Shown: positions 39,425-50,017 of the stretch, piece by piece
Numbering within the stretch: the first letter of the stretch is position 1
Layout: every line of letters begins with the position of its first letter
Source: Pannonibacter phragmitetus DSM 14782
Lineage (GTDB): Bacteria; Pseudomonadota; Alphaproteobacteria; Rhizobiales; Stappiaceae
Length of the DNA: 64,000 nucleotides
Direction of reading: 5' to 3'
Assembly: GCF_000382365.1 (NCBI RefSeq)
Contig: NZ_KB908217.1
Span: 294,173-358,172 of the forward strand
The notes under the pieces: generated by a model
Seen by the model: only the letters and a program-made list of their open reading frames with translations
Told to the model about the DNA's origin: nothing
Databases searched by the model: none
Translations under genes and position numbers: made by a program

Positions 39425-40851
39425 GCGCACCGCTCTGGACCCTCGATGCCTTTCTGGCCGCAACGCGCGGCGAGGCCCGCGGAGAGCCGCAGGCTGAAAT
39501 CACCGGCATCTCCATCGACACCCGCACCATCGCGCCGGGCGAGGCTTTCGTCGCCATCGTCGGTGACCGGCTGGACGGGCATGATTATGTGGCCAAGGCC
39601 CTCGAAGCCGGCGCCTCGCTGGCGCTGGTTGCCCGGCACAAGCTGGTCGATCTGCCCAGGGATGGCCGCTACGTGGTGGTGGATGATCCGCTGGAGGCTC
39701 TGCGCAATCTTGGACGTGCCGCCCGCGCGCGCACCAGCGCCCGGATTGTGGCGGTCACCGGCTCGGTCGGCAAGACCGGCACCAAGGAGGCGCTGCGCCT
39801 CGCGCTTGGCCGTTCCGGCAAGGTCCATGCCTCGGCTGCGTCCTTCAACAATCACTGGGGTGTGCCGCTGACGCTGGCGCGCATGCCCGAAGATACCGAA
39901 TTCGGTGTCTTCGAAATCGGCATGAACCATGCCGGCGAAATCACGCCTCTGGTGCAGATGGTCCGCCCGCATGCGGCGATCATCACCACCGTGCAGGCGG
40001 TGCATCTTGAGTTTTTCGGCTCGGTCGAGAAAATCGCGCAGGCCAAGGCCGAGATCTTCCTCGGGCTGGAGCCGGGCGGCCTTGCCATTCTCAATCAGGA
40101 CAATGACCAGTTCGACCTGCTGACCTTCCTTGCCAAGACGGCTGGTGTCGAGCGTATCCAGACCTTCGGCGAAGCTGAAGGCAGTGATGCGCTGCTTGAG
40201 AACTATGCGGTGCAGACCGGGTCCTCCTCCATTCAGGCGCGGGTGCTGGGGCAGGAGATCACCTACAAGATCGGCGCGCCGGGCAAGCACCTTGTCCGCA
40301 ACAGTCTCGCCGTGCTGCTGGCTGTCTGCGAACTCGGCGGCGATCTGGCGCTGGCCGGTCTGGCTCTGGCCGGGCTTTCGGCCCCCAAGGGGCGCGGCGC
40401 CCAGACCCGGCTGAAGCTGCCGGGCGGCGAGGCCGTTCTGGTCGATGAAAGCTACAACGCCAATCCGGCCTCAATGCGCGCGGCCCTCAGCGTGCTTGGC
40501 GGCATGCAGGCCGCAGCGCCAGGCCGCAAGATTGCAGTCCTTGGCGACATGCTGGAACTGGGTGATGCAGCCGGGCAGTTGCATGCAGATCTGATTGGCC
40601 CTGTCGAAGACTGCGGCGCAGATCTGGTCTATTGCTCCGGCCCGCTGATGCGCGCCTTGTGGGAGCGGCTGCCGCGCGAGAAGCGCGCCGTCTATGCCGA
40701 GCATTCCGAAGCGCTGACCGAGCGCCTCAAGGATGAGCTGCGCCCTGGCGACATCATCATGATCAAGGGGTCTCTCGGGAGCCGTATGGGCCCCCTTGTG
40801 GAGGCGCTCAAGCAGGAATATCCCGCAGCGGATGAAATGGCTTCGGCCTGA
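39421..40851 (+). CDS. murF: UDP-MurNAc-tripeptide:D-alanyl-D-alanine ligase
   Basis: The 476-residue Mur ligase adds D-Ala-D-Ala to complete the pentapeptide. Landmarks are the N-terminal ITGISIDTRTIAPGEAFVAI, the ATP loop VTGSVGKTGTKEAL (about 116-129), EIGMNHAGEI (about 165) and DESYNANPASMRAAL (about 342). The start overlaps murE as ATGA. It acts on the product of MurE using D-Ala-D-Ala made by Ddl, encoded further on. Confidence 0.98.
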   Translation: MSAPLWTLDAFLAATRGEARGEPQAEITGISIDTRTIAPGEAFVAIVGDRLDGHDYVAKALEAGASLALVARHKLVDLPRDGRYVVVDDPLEALRNLGRAARARTSARIVAVTGSVGKTGTKEALRLALGRSGKVHASAASFNNHWGVPLTLARMPEDTEFGVFEIGMNHAGEITPLVQMVRPHAAIITTVQAVHLEFFGSVEKIAQAKAEIFLGLEPGGLAILNQDNDQFDLLTFLAKTAGVERIQTFGEAEGSDALLENYAVQTGSSSIQARVLGQEITYKIGAPGKHLVRNSLAVLLAVCELGGDLALAGLALAGLSAPKGRGAQTRLKLPGGEAVLVDESYNANPASMRAALSVLGGMQAAAPGRKIAVLGDMLELGDAAGQLHADLIGPVEDCGADLVYCSGPLMRALWERLPREKRAVYAEHSEALTERLKDELRPGDIIMIKGSLGSRMGPLVEALKQEYPAADEMASA

Positions 40852-40860
40852 GGAATCCAA

Positions 40861-41946
40861 ATGTTCTATCTTCTCGGTGAACTGTCCGGCCAGGTTTCTG
40901 CGCTGAACGTCTTCAAGTACATCACGTTCCGCACGGGCGGTGCCATCATGACGGCGCTGTTCTTCGTGTTCCTGTTCGGGCCGCGCATCATTGCGGGCCT
41001 CCGCCTGCGTCAGGGCAAGGGCCAGCCCATCCGTGAAGACGGGCCGCAGAGCCACCTTCTGACCAAGAAGGGCACGCCGACAATGGGCGGGCTGATGATC
41101 CTGTCCGGCCTCATCGTCTCCACCCTGCTGTGGGCAGATCTGCGCAATCCATATGTCTGGATCGTGCTGTGGGTCACCGTCGGCTTCGGTGCCATCGGAT
41201 TTTATGATGACTATCTGAAGGTGACGAAGGCCACTCACAAGGGCTTCAGCGGTAAGGCGCGCCTCGGTATCGAGTTCCTGATTGCCGGTCTGGCGGCGCT
41301 GGCCGTGACCATGCTGGACAAGGGCACCTTCGCCACGTCCATCTCTTTCCCCTTCGTGAAGGACCTGCTGCTCAACCTCGGCATTTTCTTCATTCCCTTC
41401 GCTGCCTTCGTTATTGTCGGCGCAGGCAATGCGGTAAACCTGACGGACGGCCTGGACGGGCTGGCCATCGTGCCGGTGATGATTGCTTCGGCCACTTTCG
41501 CCCTCATCGCCTATCTGTCGGGCAACGCGGTCTTTGCCGAGTATCTGCAGATCCACCACGTGCCCGGCACGGGTGAGCTTGCGGTGCTTTGCGGCGCCGT
41601 GATGGGCGCGGGGCTTGGCTTCCTCTGGTTCAACGCGCCTCCGGCCGCCATCTTCATGGGCGACACGGGCTCGCTCTCCCTTGGCGGGATGATTGGTGCA
41701 ATTGCAGTCGTTACCAAGCACGAGATCGTGCTGGCCATCGTTGGCGGGCTGTTCGTGCTGGAGGCGGTGTCCGTCATCGTGCAGGTGGCCTCCTTCAAGC
41801 TGACCGGCAAGCGTGTGTTCCGCATGGCGCCGATCCATCATCATTTCGAGCAGCTGGGCTGGACCGAGTCCCAGGTGGTGATCCGCTTCTGGATCATCGC
41901 CGTGGTTCTCGCCCTCGTCGGCCTTGCCACCCTGAAGCTGAGGTGA
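40861..41946 (+). CDS. mraY: Phospho-N-acetylmuramoyl-pentapeptide transferase
   Basis: The 361-residue integral membrane enzyme makes lipid I from UDP-MurNAc-pentapeptide and undecaprenyl phosphate. About ten membrane spans are visible. Conserved cytoplasmic loops are [55 protein letters not shown] and [12 protein letters not shown]. Length matches the family. It starts 9 bp after murF. Confidence 0.98.
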   Translation: MFYLLGELSGQVSALNVFKYITFRTGGAIMTALFFVFLFGPRIIAGLRLRQGKGQPIREDGPQSHLLTKKGTPTMGGLMILSGLIVSTLLWADLRNPYVWIVLWVTVGFGAIGFYDDYLKVTKATHKGFSGKARLGIEFLIAGLAALAVTMLDKGTFATSISFPFVKDLLLNLGIFFIPFAAFVIVGAGNAVNLTDGLDGLAIVPVMIASATFALIAYLSGNAVFAEYLQIHHVPGTGELAVLCGAVMGAGLGFLWFNAPPAAIFMGDTGSLSLGGMIGAIAVVTKHEIVLAIVGGLFVLEAVSVIVQVASFKLTGKRVFRMAPIHHHFEQLGWTESQVVIRFWIIAVVLALVGLATLKLR

Positions 41947-41953
41947 GGCGGTC

Positions 41954-43354
41954 ATGATCCCGGTCACCTGCTTCAAGGGAAAAAAGGTAGCGCTCTTCGG
42001 GCTTGGCGGCTCGGGCCTTTCCAGTGCGCTGGCGCTGAAGGATGGCGGGGCGCATGTCATCGTCTGGGACGATGCGCCTGCGCGCAATGATCTTGCCCGT
42101 TCCAAAGGCCTTGAGGCCCGCGATCTGGCCGAACTCGACTGGAAGGGCCTGACGGCGCTGGTGCTGTCTCCCGGTGTGCCGCTGACCCACCCCGAGCCGC
42201 ACTGGACGGTGGAGCTCGCGCGTGACGCGGGCGTCGAAGTCATTGGCGACATCGAGCTGTTTTCGCGCGAAAGGGCGCTCCTGTGCCCGGATGCCCCGCT
42301 GATCTGCATCACCGGCACCAATGGCAAGTCCACCACAACGGCGCTGACCACGCATCTGCTGAAGTCGCTGGGCCGGGACGTGCAGATGGGCGGCAACATC
42401 GGCACGCCGGTGTTCGACCTCGCCCCTCTGGCGCCGCACCGGCATTATGTCATCGAGTGCTCGTCCTATCAGATCGACCTTGCTCCCGGCCTCGCCCCCA
42501 CGGCCGGCATTCACATGAACCTGTCGCCGGATCATCTCGACCGGCACGGGACCATGGAGAACTATGCCGGCATCAAGGAGCGGCTCGTTGCTGCGGCCCG
42601 CACCGCCATCGTCGGCGTGGATGACGAGATGAGTGCAGCCATTGCAGACCGGCTGGAAGCGGCCGGGCACGATGTGCGCCGCATCTCCGGCCATCAGACG
42701 CAAACTCATGGCGTCTTTGCCCGTGATGGCCTGCTGATCTGCGCGGACAAGGGCGTAGAGACGGTCATTGCCGATCTGTCGCGCGCGCCGTCGCTTCGCG
42801 GCCAGCACAATGCCCAGAACGCGGCGGCCGCCTGTGCTGCACTGCTGGCGCTTGGAGTGGCACCGCAGGAGCTTGCTGCAGGGCTCGAGAGCTTCCCCGG
42901 CCTTAAGCACCGGATGCAGATCATCGCCCGGCATGAGGGCACGCTGTTCATCAATGACAGCAAGGCGACCAACGCGGATGCCACGGCCTGGGCGCTGGCG
43001 AGCTATCCCCGGCTTTACTGGATCGCGGGCGGCAAGCCGAAGTCGGGCGGCATCGAGCCGCTGGGCGAGTTCTTTCCGCGCATTGTCCGGGCCTATCTGA
43101 TCGGCGAGGCGGCCGAGGAGTTTGCCCGCACGCTGGACGGCAAGGTGCCCTACGAGATCAGCGGTACGCTGGACGTGGCGGTGCAGCGGGCGGCAGCGGA
43201 TGCGGCGCTCGACCCGCAGGCCGAGAAGGTGATCATGCTGTCGCCGGCCTGTGCCTCGTTCGACCAGTATCCGAATTTTGAAGTGCGTGGTGATGCGTTT
43301 GCCGAAAGCGTCCGGGCCCTGCTGGCGGTGCCGGAAAAGACGGAGGATGCCTGA
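41954..43354 (+). CDS. murD: UDP-MurNAc-L-alanine:D-glutamate ligase
   Basis: The 466-residue Mur ligase adds D-Glu to UDP-MurNAc-L-Ala. It has an N-terminal Rossmann element (VALFGLGGSGLSSALAL), the ATP loop ITGTNGKSTTTALT (about 116-129), ECSSYQIDL and NDSKATNADAT (about 334-344). The start ATG at 41954 is 7 bp after mraY, and the stop shares one base with the ftsW start (TGATG). Confidence 0.98.
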   Translation: MIPVTCFKGKKVALFGLGGSGLSSALALKDGGAHVIVWDDAPARNDLARSKGLEARDLAELDWKGLTALVLSPGVPLTHPEPHWTVELARDAGVEVIGDIELFSRERALLCPDAPLICITGTNGKSTTTALTTHLLKSLGRDVQMGGNIGTPVFDLAPLAPHRHYVIECSSYQIDLAPGLAPTAGIHMNLSPDHLDRHGTMENYAGIKERLVAAARTAIVGVDDEMSAAIADRLEAAGHDVRRISGHQTQTHGVFARDGLLICADKGVETVIADLSRAPSLRGQHNAQNAAAACAALLALGVAPQELAAGLESFPGLKHRMQIIARHEGTLFINDSKATNADATAWALASYPRLYWIAGGKPKSGGIEPLGEFFPRIVRAYLIGEAAEEFARTLDGKVPYEISGTLDVAVQRAAADAALDPQAEKVIMLSPACASFDQYPNFEVRGDAFAESVRALLAVPEKTEDA

Positions 43355-44526
43355 TGGTTTCTCGCGCTGATCGTGGTGTGCTGGCCGAGTGGCTGTGGAC
43401 GGTTGACCACATCCTTCTCGCGCTGTTCGTCCTGCTCATGATCGGCGGCGTCGTGCTGTCCTTTGCGGCCAGTCCCCCGGTGGCCGAGCGCATCGGTGTG
43501 GAAAGCTATTACTTCGTCAAGCGGCAGGCCATGTTCCTGCCGCTGGCGGTCGTCGTGCTGTTCGGCGTCTCGCTGATGTCGCCGCGAATGGTGCGCCGGG
43601 GGGCCTTGCTGCTCTTTTGCGTGTCGCTTGCGCTTCTGGTTGCGACGCTCTTCGTCGGCGCCGAAGTGAAGGGCGCCCGCCGCTGGATCAACATTGCCGG
43701 TTTCTCGGTGCAGCCCTCCGAATTCCTCAAGCCTGCCTTCGTCGTGCTGGTCGCCTTTCTGCTGTCGGAAAGCGGACGCCGCCGCGAAGTGCCGGGCATG
43801 GTTCTGTCCGCCCTGCTCTTCGCCATGTGCGCGGCGCTGCTGGTGGCGCAGCCCGACTTCGGCCAGACTATGTTGATCGGTCTCGTCTGGGGCGGTTTGT
43901 TCTTCATGAACGGCCTGCCGTGGATCGCCATCATCGGATTGGGCGGGGTGGGCGTTGCCGGTCTTGCCTCGGCCTATTTCCTGCTGCCGCACGTGACCAC
44001 GCGCGTGAACAGATTCCTCGATCCCGAGTCGGGCGATACCTATCAGATCGACCGCGCCCGTGAGGCGTTCCTGTCGGGCGGCTGGTTCGGCAAGGGGCCG
44101 GGTGAGGGCATCGTCAAGCGCGGATTGCCGGACAGCCACACCGACTTCATCTTTGCCGTGGTGGCCGAGGAGTTCGGCATCATCGTCTGCATGCTGCTGG
44201 TGTCGCTCTTCGCCTTCATCATCCTGCGTGGCCTGCGCAATGCGGGGCGGGACCAGGATGCCTTCTCGCGGCTGGCGACGGCCGGGCTTACGATCATGTT
44301 CGGCCTGCAGGCGACGATCAACCTGATGGTGAACCTCAACCTCATGCCTGCCAAGGGCATGACGCTGCCTTTCATTTCCTACGGCGGTTCCTCGCTGCTT
44401 TCGACGGCGCTGACGGCGGGCTTCATTCTGGCCCTGTCGCGCCGCAAGCCGCGGCCGCTGCACAGTGACAGCGTGACGGTGGCCCGTGTGCCGGCGTCGC
44501 AGCTCATTCAGCCGGGTATTCAATGA
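43354..44526 (+). CDS. ftsW: Septal peptidoglycan glycosyltransferase FtsW (SEDS family)
   Basis: The 390-residue membrane protein has about ten spans and the SEDS signatures: GARRWINIAGFSVQPSEFLK (split around 108-127), the DSHTDFIFAVVAEEFG loop and the C-terminal NLMPAKGMTLPFISYGGSS region. It polymerises lipid II at the septum with FtsI. It starts within the murD stop and overlaps murG by four bases, so translation of the block is closely coupled. Confidence 0.98.
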   Translation: MVSRADRGVLAEWLWTVDHILLALFVLLMIGGVVLSFAASPPVAERIGVESYYFVKRQAMFLPLAVVVLFGVSLMSPRMVRRGALLLFCVSLALLVATLFVGAEVKGARRWINIAGFSVQPSEFLKPAFVVLVAFLLSESGRRREVPGMVLSALLFAMCAALLVAQPDFGQTMLIGLVWGGLFFMNGLPWIAIIGLGGVGVAGLASAYFLLPHVTTRVNRFLDPESGDTYQIDRAREAFLSGGWFGKGPGEGIVKRGLPDSHTDFIFAVVAEEFGIIVCMLLVSLFAFIILRGLRNAGRDQDAFSRLATAGLTIMFGLQATINLMVNLNLMPAKGMTLPFISYGGSSLLSTALTAGFILALSRRKPRPLHSDSVTVARVPASQLIQPGIQ

Positions 44527-45641
44527 GCAAGACCATTCTCCTGACGGCCGGTGGCACCGGCGGTCACCTGTTCCCTGCCGAAGCGCTGGCGCATGAGCTG
44601 GTGCGGCGGGGCTGGACCGTGGATCTGGCGACGGACGAGCGCGCCGACCGCTACGGCACCAGCTTTCCAGCGCGCGAGGTGCATATCATCGCCTCCGAAA
44701 CCCTGCGCTCGAAGTCGCCCGTTGCCCTGATCAAGACGGTTCTGAGCCTTGCGCGCGGCACGCTGCAGGCCCGCCGTGTCATCCGGCAGATCAGGCCTGC
44801 CGTTGTCGTCGGCTTTGGCGGCTATCCCACCTTTCCGCCGATGATGGCAGCACGGCTGACGGGCGTGCCGTCGATCCTGCACGAGGCCAATGCCGTGATG
44901 GGCCGGGCCAACCGGATGCTGGCCAAGGGCGTCACCCGTGTCGCCACCAGCCTGACGCTGGTCAATCCGGATGCAGCGCTCGCCCCGAAGATCCGCGAGA
45001 CCGGCAATCCGGTGCGCCCGCCGGTGGTGGAAGCCGCCAGCGTGCCCTATGCGGTGCCACAGGCAGGCGGCGTGTTTCATCTGCTGGTGTTCGGCGGCTC
45101 GCAAGGCGCACGGTTCTTCTCGGACGTGATGCCGGAAGCGGTGAAGCTTCTGTCCCCGGAACACCGCGCCCGGCTGAAGCTGGTGCAGCAGTGCCGTCCG
45201 GAAGACATGGAGCGGGTGAAGAGCGCCTTCGAAGCGCTTGGGCTTTCGGCGGAGCTTGCGCCCTTCTTCCGCGACATGCCGGCGAGGATTGCCGCTTCGC
45301 ACCTTGTCATCTGCCGTTCCGGCGCGTCCTCCGTCAGCGAGTTGTCCGTCATCGGCCGGCCGTCGATCCTGGTGCCGCTGCCCAATGCGCTGGATCAGGA
45401 CCAGAGCAACAATGCCCGCGTGCTGGAAGCCGTGGGCGGGGCCTGGCCGGTGGCGCAGAAGGATCTGACGCCGCAGCGCCTTGCCGCAGAACTCACCCGG
45501 CTCATGGATGAGCCATCCACCCTTCAAGCCGCCGCCGCTGCCGCGCGCGGGCAGGGCAAACCCGATGCGGTTGCCCGCCTTGCCGATCTGGTGGAAGAGA
45601 CCGCTGGCGCAACCACAACAGACAAAGGAGACCGCGCATGA
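44523..45641 (+). CDS. murG: UDP-GlcNAc:undecaprenyl-PP-MurNAc-pentapeptide transferase
   Basis: The 372-residue GT28 glycosyltransferase makes lipid II from lipid I at the inner face of the membrane. Motifs are the N-terminal [15 protein letters not shown] (about 7-21), [42 protein letters not shown] and [24 protein letters not shown] in part (the UDP-GlcNAc site). Overlaps with ftsW and murC are four bases each. Confidence 0.98.
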   Translation: MSKTILLTAGGTGGHLFPAEALAHELVRRGWTVDLATDERADRYGTSFPAREVHIIASETLRSKSPVALIKTVLSLARGTLQARRVIRQIRPAVVVGFGGYPTFPPMMAARLTGVPSILHEANAVMGRANRMLAKGVTRVATSLTLVNPDAALAPKIRETGNPVRPPVVEAASVPYAVPQAGGVFHLLVFGGSQGARFFSDVMPEAVKLLSPEHRARLKLVQQCRPEDMERVKSAFEALGLSAELAPFFRDMPARIAASHLVICRSGASSVSELSVIGRPSILVPLPNALDQDQSNNARVLEAVGGAWPVAQKDLTPQRLAAELTRLMDEPSTLQAAAAAARGQGKPDAVARLADLVEETAGATTTDKGDRA

Positions 45642-47056
45642 AGATGCCGCGTGAATTGGGGCCGGTGCATTTCGTCGGCATCGGGGGCATCGGGATGAGC
45701 GGCATTGCCGAAGTGCTGCACACGCTCGGCTACACCGTTCAGGGCTCGGACATGTCCGAGAGCGCCAATGTGCTGCGCCTGCGCGAGAAGGGCATTCCGG
45801 TCTTCATCGGCCACAAGGCGGAAAACCTTGGCGGTGCTGAAGTTCTGGTCGTCTCCTCCGCCATCAAGCGCGACAATCCGGAACTGATCGCCGCCCGCGA
45901 GAAGCTGATCCCGGTTGTCCGCCGTGCCGAAATGCTGGCTGAGCTGATGCGCTTCAAGCAGGCCATTGCCATCGGCGGCACCCACGGCAAGACGACGACC
46001 ACCTCGCTGGTGGCGGCGCTGCTGGAGGCTGGCGGCATGGACCCGACCGTGATCAACGGCGGCATCATCAACGCCTATGGCACCAACGCCCGCATGGGTG
46101 ATGGCGAATGGATGGTGGTGGAAGCGGACGAAAGCGACGGCACCTTCGTCAAGCTGCCCGCCGATATCGCCATTGTCACCAACATCGATCCGGAGCACCT
46201 CGACCACTACGGCGACTTTGCCGGGGTGCGCGCGGCTTTCCGGCATTTCGTCGAGAACGTGCCCTTCTACGGCTTTGCCGTGATGTGCCTCGACCACCCG
46301 GAAGTGCAGACGCTCGTCGGCCAGATCGAGGACAAGCGCATCGTCACCTATGGTGCCAATCCGCAGGCGGATGTGCGCTTTGCCGATGTGTCGATGGCCG
46401 GCGGAAAGTCGAGCTTCCGCGTGATCCTGCAGAACCGGAGATCCGGCACGAGCGAGGTCATGGACAATCTGGTGCTGCCCATGCCGGGGCTGCACAATGT
46501 TTCCAACGCAACGGCTGCCATTGCGGTGGCGAACCGTCTGGGCATTTCCGCCGATGCCATCCGCAAGGGGCTGGCCGGGTTCGGCGGCGTCAAGCGCCGC
46601 TTCACCCACACGGGAACCTGGAACGGCGCCGAGTTCTTCGATGACTATGGCCACCACCCGGTGGAAATCCGCGCCGTGCTGAGGGCCGCGCGTGAATCGG
46701 CGAAGGGCAGGGTGATCGCCGTGGTGCAGCCGCACCGCTACTCCCGCCTCGCCAGCCTGTTCGAGGACTTCTCCACCTGCTTCAACGACGCGGACACGGT
46801 GATCGTGGCTCCGGTCTATGCGGCCGGTGAGCAGCCGATTGAAGGCATCGATCGTGACAGTCTCGTCTCCAACCTCAAGACCCATGGCCACCGCTCGGCC
46901 ATCGCGCTTGAGGGGCCTGAGGCGCTCGCGGGCGTCATTGCGGGCCTTGCCAAGCCGGGCGACTACGTTGTTTGCCTCGGTGCTGGCAACATCACCCAGT
47001 GGGCGCATGCGCTGCCGGGTCAACTGGAAGCCCTTGGCAAGGGAGAGGGGGCGTGA
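45638..47056 (+). CDS. murC: UDP-N-acetylmuramate:L-alanine ligase
   Basis: The 472-residue Mur ligase adds the first stem residue. The N-terminal domain has [17 protein letters not shown] (about 7-23). The ATP loop is [12 protein letters not shown] (about 112-123), followed by [10 protein letters not shown] and [21 protein letters not shown] and PHRYSRL lie in the C-terminal domain. It supplies the substrate of MurD. Overlaps murB as GTGA. Confidence 0.98.
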   Translation: MKMPRELGPVHFVGIGGIGMSGIAEVLHTLGYTVQGSDMSESANVLRLREKGIPVFIGHKAENLGGAEVLVVSSAIKRDNPELIAAREKLIPVVRRAEMLAELMRFKQAIAIGGTHGKTTTTSLVAALLEAGGMDPTVINGGIINAYGTNARMGDGEWMVVEADESDGTFVKLPADIAIVTNIDPEHLDHYGDFAGVRAAFRHFVENVPFYGFAVMCLDHPEVQTLVGQIEDKRIVTYGANPQADVRFADVSMAGGKSSFRVILQNRRSGTSEVMDNLVLPMPGLHNVSNATAAIAVANRLGISADAIRKGLAGFGGVKRRFTHTGTWNGAEFFDDYGHHPVEIRAVLRAARESAKGRVIAVVQPHRYSRLASLFEDFSTCFNDADTVIVAPVYAAGEQPIEGIDRDSLVSNLKTHGHRSAIALEGPEALAGVIAGLAKPGDYVVCLGAGNITQWAHALPGQLEALGKGEGA

Positions 47057-48006
47057 GCTTTCCCGATCTTCTGGCAAGCCTCGGCTCCCGGTTCGGGGGG
47101 CTGCGCGGCAAACTGACGGCCAATCAGCCGCTGTCCGCCGTCACCTGGCTACGGGCAGGCGGCCCGGCGCAGCTTTTGTTCCAGCCCGCAGACGAAGAGG
47201 ATCTGGCGCAGTTCCTGTCCGTGCTGCCGGAAGAAATCCCGGTTCTGACCATCGGCCTCGGCTCCAACCTGCTGGTGCGGGACGGGGGCATTGAAGGCGT
47301 GGTGATCCGGCTTGGCGCGCGCGGTTTCGGCGCTGTCGAAGTGCTGGACGGCGGGCGTATCCGTGCGGGGGCTGCCGTGCCGGACAAGAGGCTGGCGGAA
47401 GCGGCAGCTGAAGCGGGTATTGGCGGCTTCGCCTTCTACACCGGTATTCCAGGCGGCATCGGTGGCGCGCTGCGCATGAACGCCGGAGCCCATGGCACCG
47501 AGACTTGCAACCGTCTGGTGGAAGTCACCGCCATCGATCGCAGGGGCGCGCGCCAGGTGCTAACCAATGCGGACATGGGCTACAGCTACCGCCACAGCTC
47601 GGCAGCGCAGGGTCTTGTCTTCACCAGCGCGGTCTTTGAAGGGCCGGTCGAGGATGAGGCAAAGATCCGCGCCGAAATGGCCGAAGTCGTTGCCCACCGC
47701 GAGCGCGCCCAGCCGATCCGCGAGAAGACCGGCGGCTCCACCTTCAAGAACCCTCCGGGCAACTCTGCCTGGAAGGTGATCGACGCTGCCGGATGCCGCG
47801 GGCTGACTGTCGGCGGGGCGCAGATGTCGGAGATGCACTGCAATTTCATGATCAACACCGGCACGGCGACCGGCCACGATCTGGAGCTTCTGGGCGAAAC
47901 CGTCCGCCGCCGTGTGCGTGAGCATTCGGGTGTGGAGCTTGAGTGGGAAATCAAGCGCCTCGGGCAGTTCCTCCCCGGCGAAGAAATCAGCCCGTTCCTG
48001 GATTGA
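47053..48006 (+). CDS. murB: UDP-N-acetylenolpyruvoylglucosamine reductase
   Basis: The 317-residue FAD enzyme reduces enolpyruvyl-UDP-GlcNAc to UDP-MurNAc with NADPH. FAD-binding features are [15 protein letters not shown] near 31-45 and [13 protein letters not shown] near 70-82. [16 protein letters not shown] and [13 protein letters not shown] (catalytic Ser) are present, followed by [20 protein letters not shown]. The GTG at 47053 overlaps the murC stop by four bases; an upstream frame extension lies inside murC and is rejected. It is type I or II by length, a distinction not pursued. Confidence 0.97.
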   Translation: MSFPDLLASLGSRFGGLRGKLTANQPLSAVTWLRAGGPAQLLFQPADEEDLAQFLSVLPEEIPVLTIGLGSNLLVRDGGIEGVVIRLGARGFGAVEVLDGGRIRAGAAVPDKRLAEAAAEAGIGGFAFYTGIPGGIGGALRMNAGAHGTETCNRLVEVTAIDRRGARQVLTNADMGYSYRHSSAAQGLVFTSAVFEGPVEDEAKIRAEMAEVVAHRERAQPIREKTGGSTFKNPPGNSAWKVIDAAGCRGLTVGGAQMSEMHCNFMINTGTATGHDLELLGETVRRRVREHSGVELEWEIKRLGQFLPGEEISPFLD

Positions 48007-48097
48007 GGGGAGGGGCGAATTCAGCCCCACCCCAGAACTCCACAGCCTCAGCCCTATCCCTGTTGCATTTGAATCACACTGTGCAGGCAACAAGGTG

Positions 48098-48126
48098 TTA
48101 ATGCATTCCTTAACGGCTTGGTTAAC
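48098..48126. promoter_or_regulatory. Three TTAA motifs on a 12-bp period upstream of ddl
   Basis: TTAA occurs at 48098, 48110 and 48122, the last two as TTAAC. CtrA sites in alphaproteobacteria are TTAA-N7-TTAAC; here the spacing is N8, so the match is imperfect. The array lies in the only sizeable gap of the murB-ftsA block, 63-91 bp before the ddl start, and may mark an internal cell-cycle-controlled promoter for ddl-ftsQ-ftsA. Confidence 0.35.
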
Positions 48127-48188
48127 GTTTCCTTACCAATTTGGGCAGCATCTTATGGGCTCACGTTTGTTTGAGTGAGTCGGTGGAA

Positions 48189-49115
48189 ATGACGGGTAAG
48201 CATGTCGCGGTACTGATGGGCGGGTGGGCGCACGAGAGGCCGGTGAGCCTTTCGTCCGGCAATGCCTGCGCCGATGCGCTGGAAGCGCGCGGCTTCAGGG
48301 TGTCGCGCGTCGATGTTGACCGTTCCATCGCAGCCCGTCTGGCTGAACTGAAGCCGGATGTGGCCTTCAATGCCCTGCATGGCCCCTTTGGTGAGGATGG
48401 CTGCATCCAGGGCCTGCTCGAGATCATGAACATCCCCTACACGCATTCCGGCGTGATGGCCTCTGCCCTTGCCATGAACAAGGTGAAGGCCAAGGCCGTG
48501 ATGGCGGCGCATGGGGTGCCTGTCACGGAGCATCTGATCCTCAACCGGCGGGATGTGGGGCATGAGCACCCGATGCGCCCGCCCTATGTGATCAAGCCGA
48601 TTAACGAAGGCTCCAGCTTCGGCGTGCTCATCGTTAAGGAAGATCAGCCGCATCCGCCGCAGGAGCTGACGCGCGACGACTGGCCGTATCCGGACACAAT
48701 GATGTGCGAAACCTACATTCCTGGCCGCGAGCTGACCTGCGCGGTGATGGGAGATGAGGTGCTTGGAGTTATCGACATTGTGCCAAAAGGGCACGGTTTC
48801 TACGATTTTGATGCGAAATATGCGGAAGGTGGCTCTGTTCACATCCTTCCTGCAAAACTTTCACCCTTTATTTACCAAGAAGTACAGAAACTTACCTTAA
48901 CAGCGCATCGTGCGCTCGGCTGCCGGGGTGTTTCGCGGGCGGATTTCCGCTTCGATGAGCGTCCGGATGGGTCGGGTACCCTGATCTGCCTGGAAGTTAA
49001 CACTCAACCTGGAATGACCCCAACCTCGCTGGTTCCGGAACTTGCCGCCTACGCTGGCCGTGATTTCGGGGACCTCGTCACCTGGATGGTGGAGGACGCA
49101 AGTTGCTCTCGCTGA
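48189..49115 (+). CDS. ddl: D-alanine:D-alanine ligase
   Basis: The 308-residue ATP-grasp enzyme makes the D-Ala-D-Ala used by MurF. Motifs: [17 protein letters not shown] at the N terminus, [18 protein letters not shown] (about 57-74), [15 protein letters not shown] (ATP lysine) and the C-terminal [19 protein letters not shown] metal-binding segment. The ATG at 48189 is chosen; a GTG two codons earlier is possible. It follows a 182-bp gap after murB, longer than others in the cluster, and overlaps ftsQ. Confidence 0.96.
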   Translation: MTGKHVAVLMGGWAHERPVSLSSGNACADALEARGFRVSRVDVDRSIAARLAELKPDVAFNALHGPFGEDGCIQGLLEIMNIPYTHSGVMASALAMNKVKAKAVMAAHGVPVTEHLILNRRDVGHEHPMRPPYVIKPINEGSSFGVLIVKEDQPHPPQELTRDDWPYPDTMMCETYIPGRELTCAVMGDEVLGVIDIVPKGHGFYDFDAKYAEGGSVHILPAKLSPFIYQEVQKLTLTAHRALGCRGVSRADFRFDERPDGSGTLICLEVNTQPGMTPTSLVPELAAYAGRDFGDLVTWMVEDASCSR

Positions 49116-50017
49116 GGCGCAAAGCCGGTATGGTCAGTGCTTATCCGCTGGAAGCGGAGCTGGCGCCGCGCGGGCGCGGTGTTCCGCGGCTGCGGCGCCG
49201 CCCTGTCTGGCGGCAGGCGGGCTGGATTGCCGATCTGCCCCGCTGGACCGGCACCGTATCTGCCGTGGCCTTCCTGGCTGCCACCATCACGTATGGTGTC
49301 ATTCTGGGCGGTCATGGGCGCATGGTCGCGCAGTCTCTCATCAGCGCGGCCGGTCTGGGCGTCGAGGCGGTGAAGCTGTCCGGTCAGCGTGAAGTTGCCG
49401 AATATCAGATCCTCGATGCCCTTGCGCTGGAAGAGGGTGATTCGCTGGTGCTCTTCGATGCGGATGCCGCGCGCGCGCGCCTGAAGCAGAACCCTTGGGT
49501 CAAGTCCGCCTCGGTCATGAAGCTTTACCCGAACACGGTGAAGGTCACGATTGACGAGTGGGTGCCTTACGCCCTGTGGCAGCGCGGCAATACGGTGTCC
49601 ATCGTGACCGAGCAGGGCGAAGTGATCACCGATGATGTGGATGGGCGCTATGCCAATCTGCTGCTCGTGGTGAACTACGGGGCCCAGACCCGTGCGGGTG
49701 AAATCCTCAAGGCCCTTGAGAGCGAGCCTGAGCTGCGTCCGCGTGTGCGCGCTGCTTATCTCATCGGCCAGCGCCGCTGGGATCTCATGCTCGAGAACGG
49801 CATCACCATCCGCCTGCCGGAAGAAGACCCGGCCAAGGCGCTTGCTGCAGTGGTGAAGATGGACAAGGAAAGCGCCATTCTGGCCCGTGACATTGCCGCC
49901 ATCGATCTGCGCCTGCCCGACCGCGTCGTGGTGCGGCTGACGGATGAAGCCGCGCAGCGCCGCCGTGACGCGCTGGACGGAAACAAGAAAGTTGCAAGAG
50001 GGGGTGCCAACACATGA
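49103..50017 (+). CDS. ftsQ: Cell division protein FtsQ
   Basis: The 304-residue bitopic protein has an Arg-rich cytoplasmic N terminus (about 1-45) and one membrane span ([21 protein letters not shown], about 50-70). A periplasmic POTRA domain begins near [20 protein letters not shown], followed by the FtsQ beta domain to about 280. It links early and late divisome proteins. The TTG at 49103 lies inside ddl and has GGAGG at a good distance; the ATG at 49130 is the alternative. Overlaps ftsA by four bases. Confidence 0.93.
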   Translation: MLSLRRKAGMVSAYPLEAELAPRGRGVPRLRRRPVWRQAGWIADLPRWTGTVSAVAFLAATITYGVILGGHGRMVAQSLISAAGLGVEAVKLSGQREVAEYQILDALALEEGDSLVLFDADAARARLKQNPWVKSASVMKLYPNTVKVTIDEWVPYALWQRGNTVSIVTEQGEVITDDVDGRYANLLLVVNYGAQTRAGEILKALESEPELRPRVRAAYLIGQRRWDLMLENGITIRLPEEDPAKALAAVVKMDKESAILARDIAAIDLRLPDRVVVRLTDEAAQRRRDALDGNKKVARGGANT

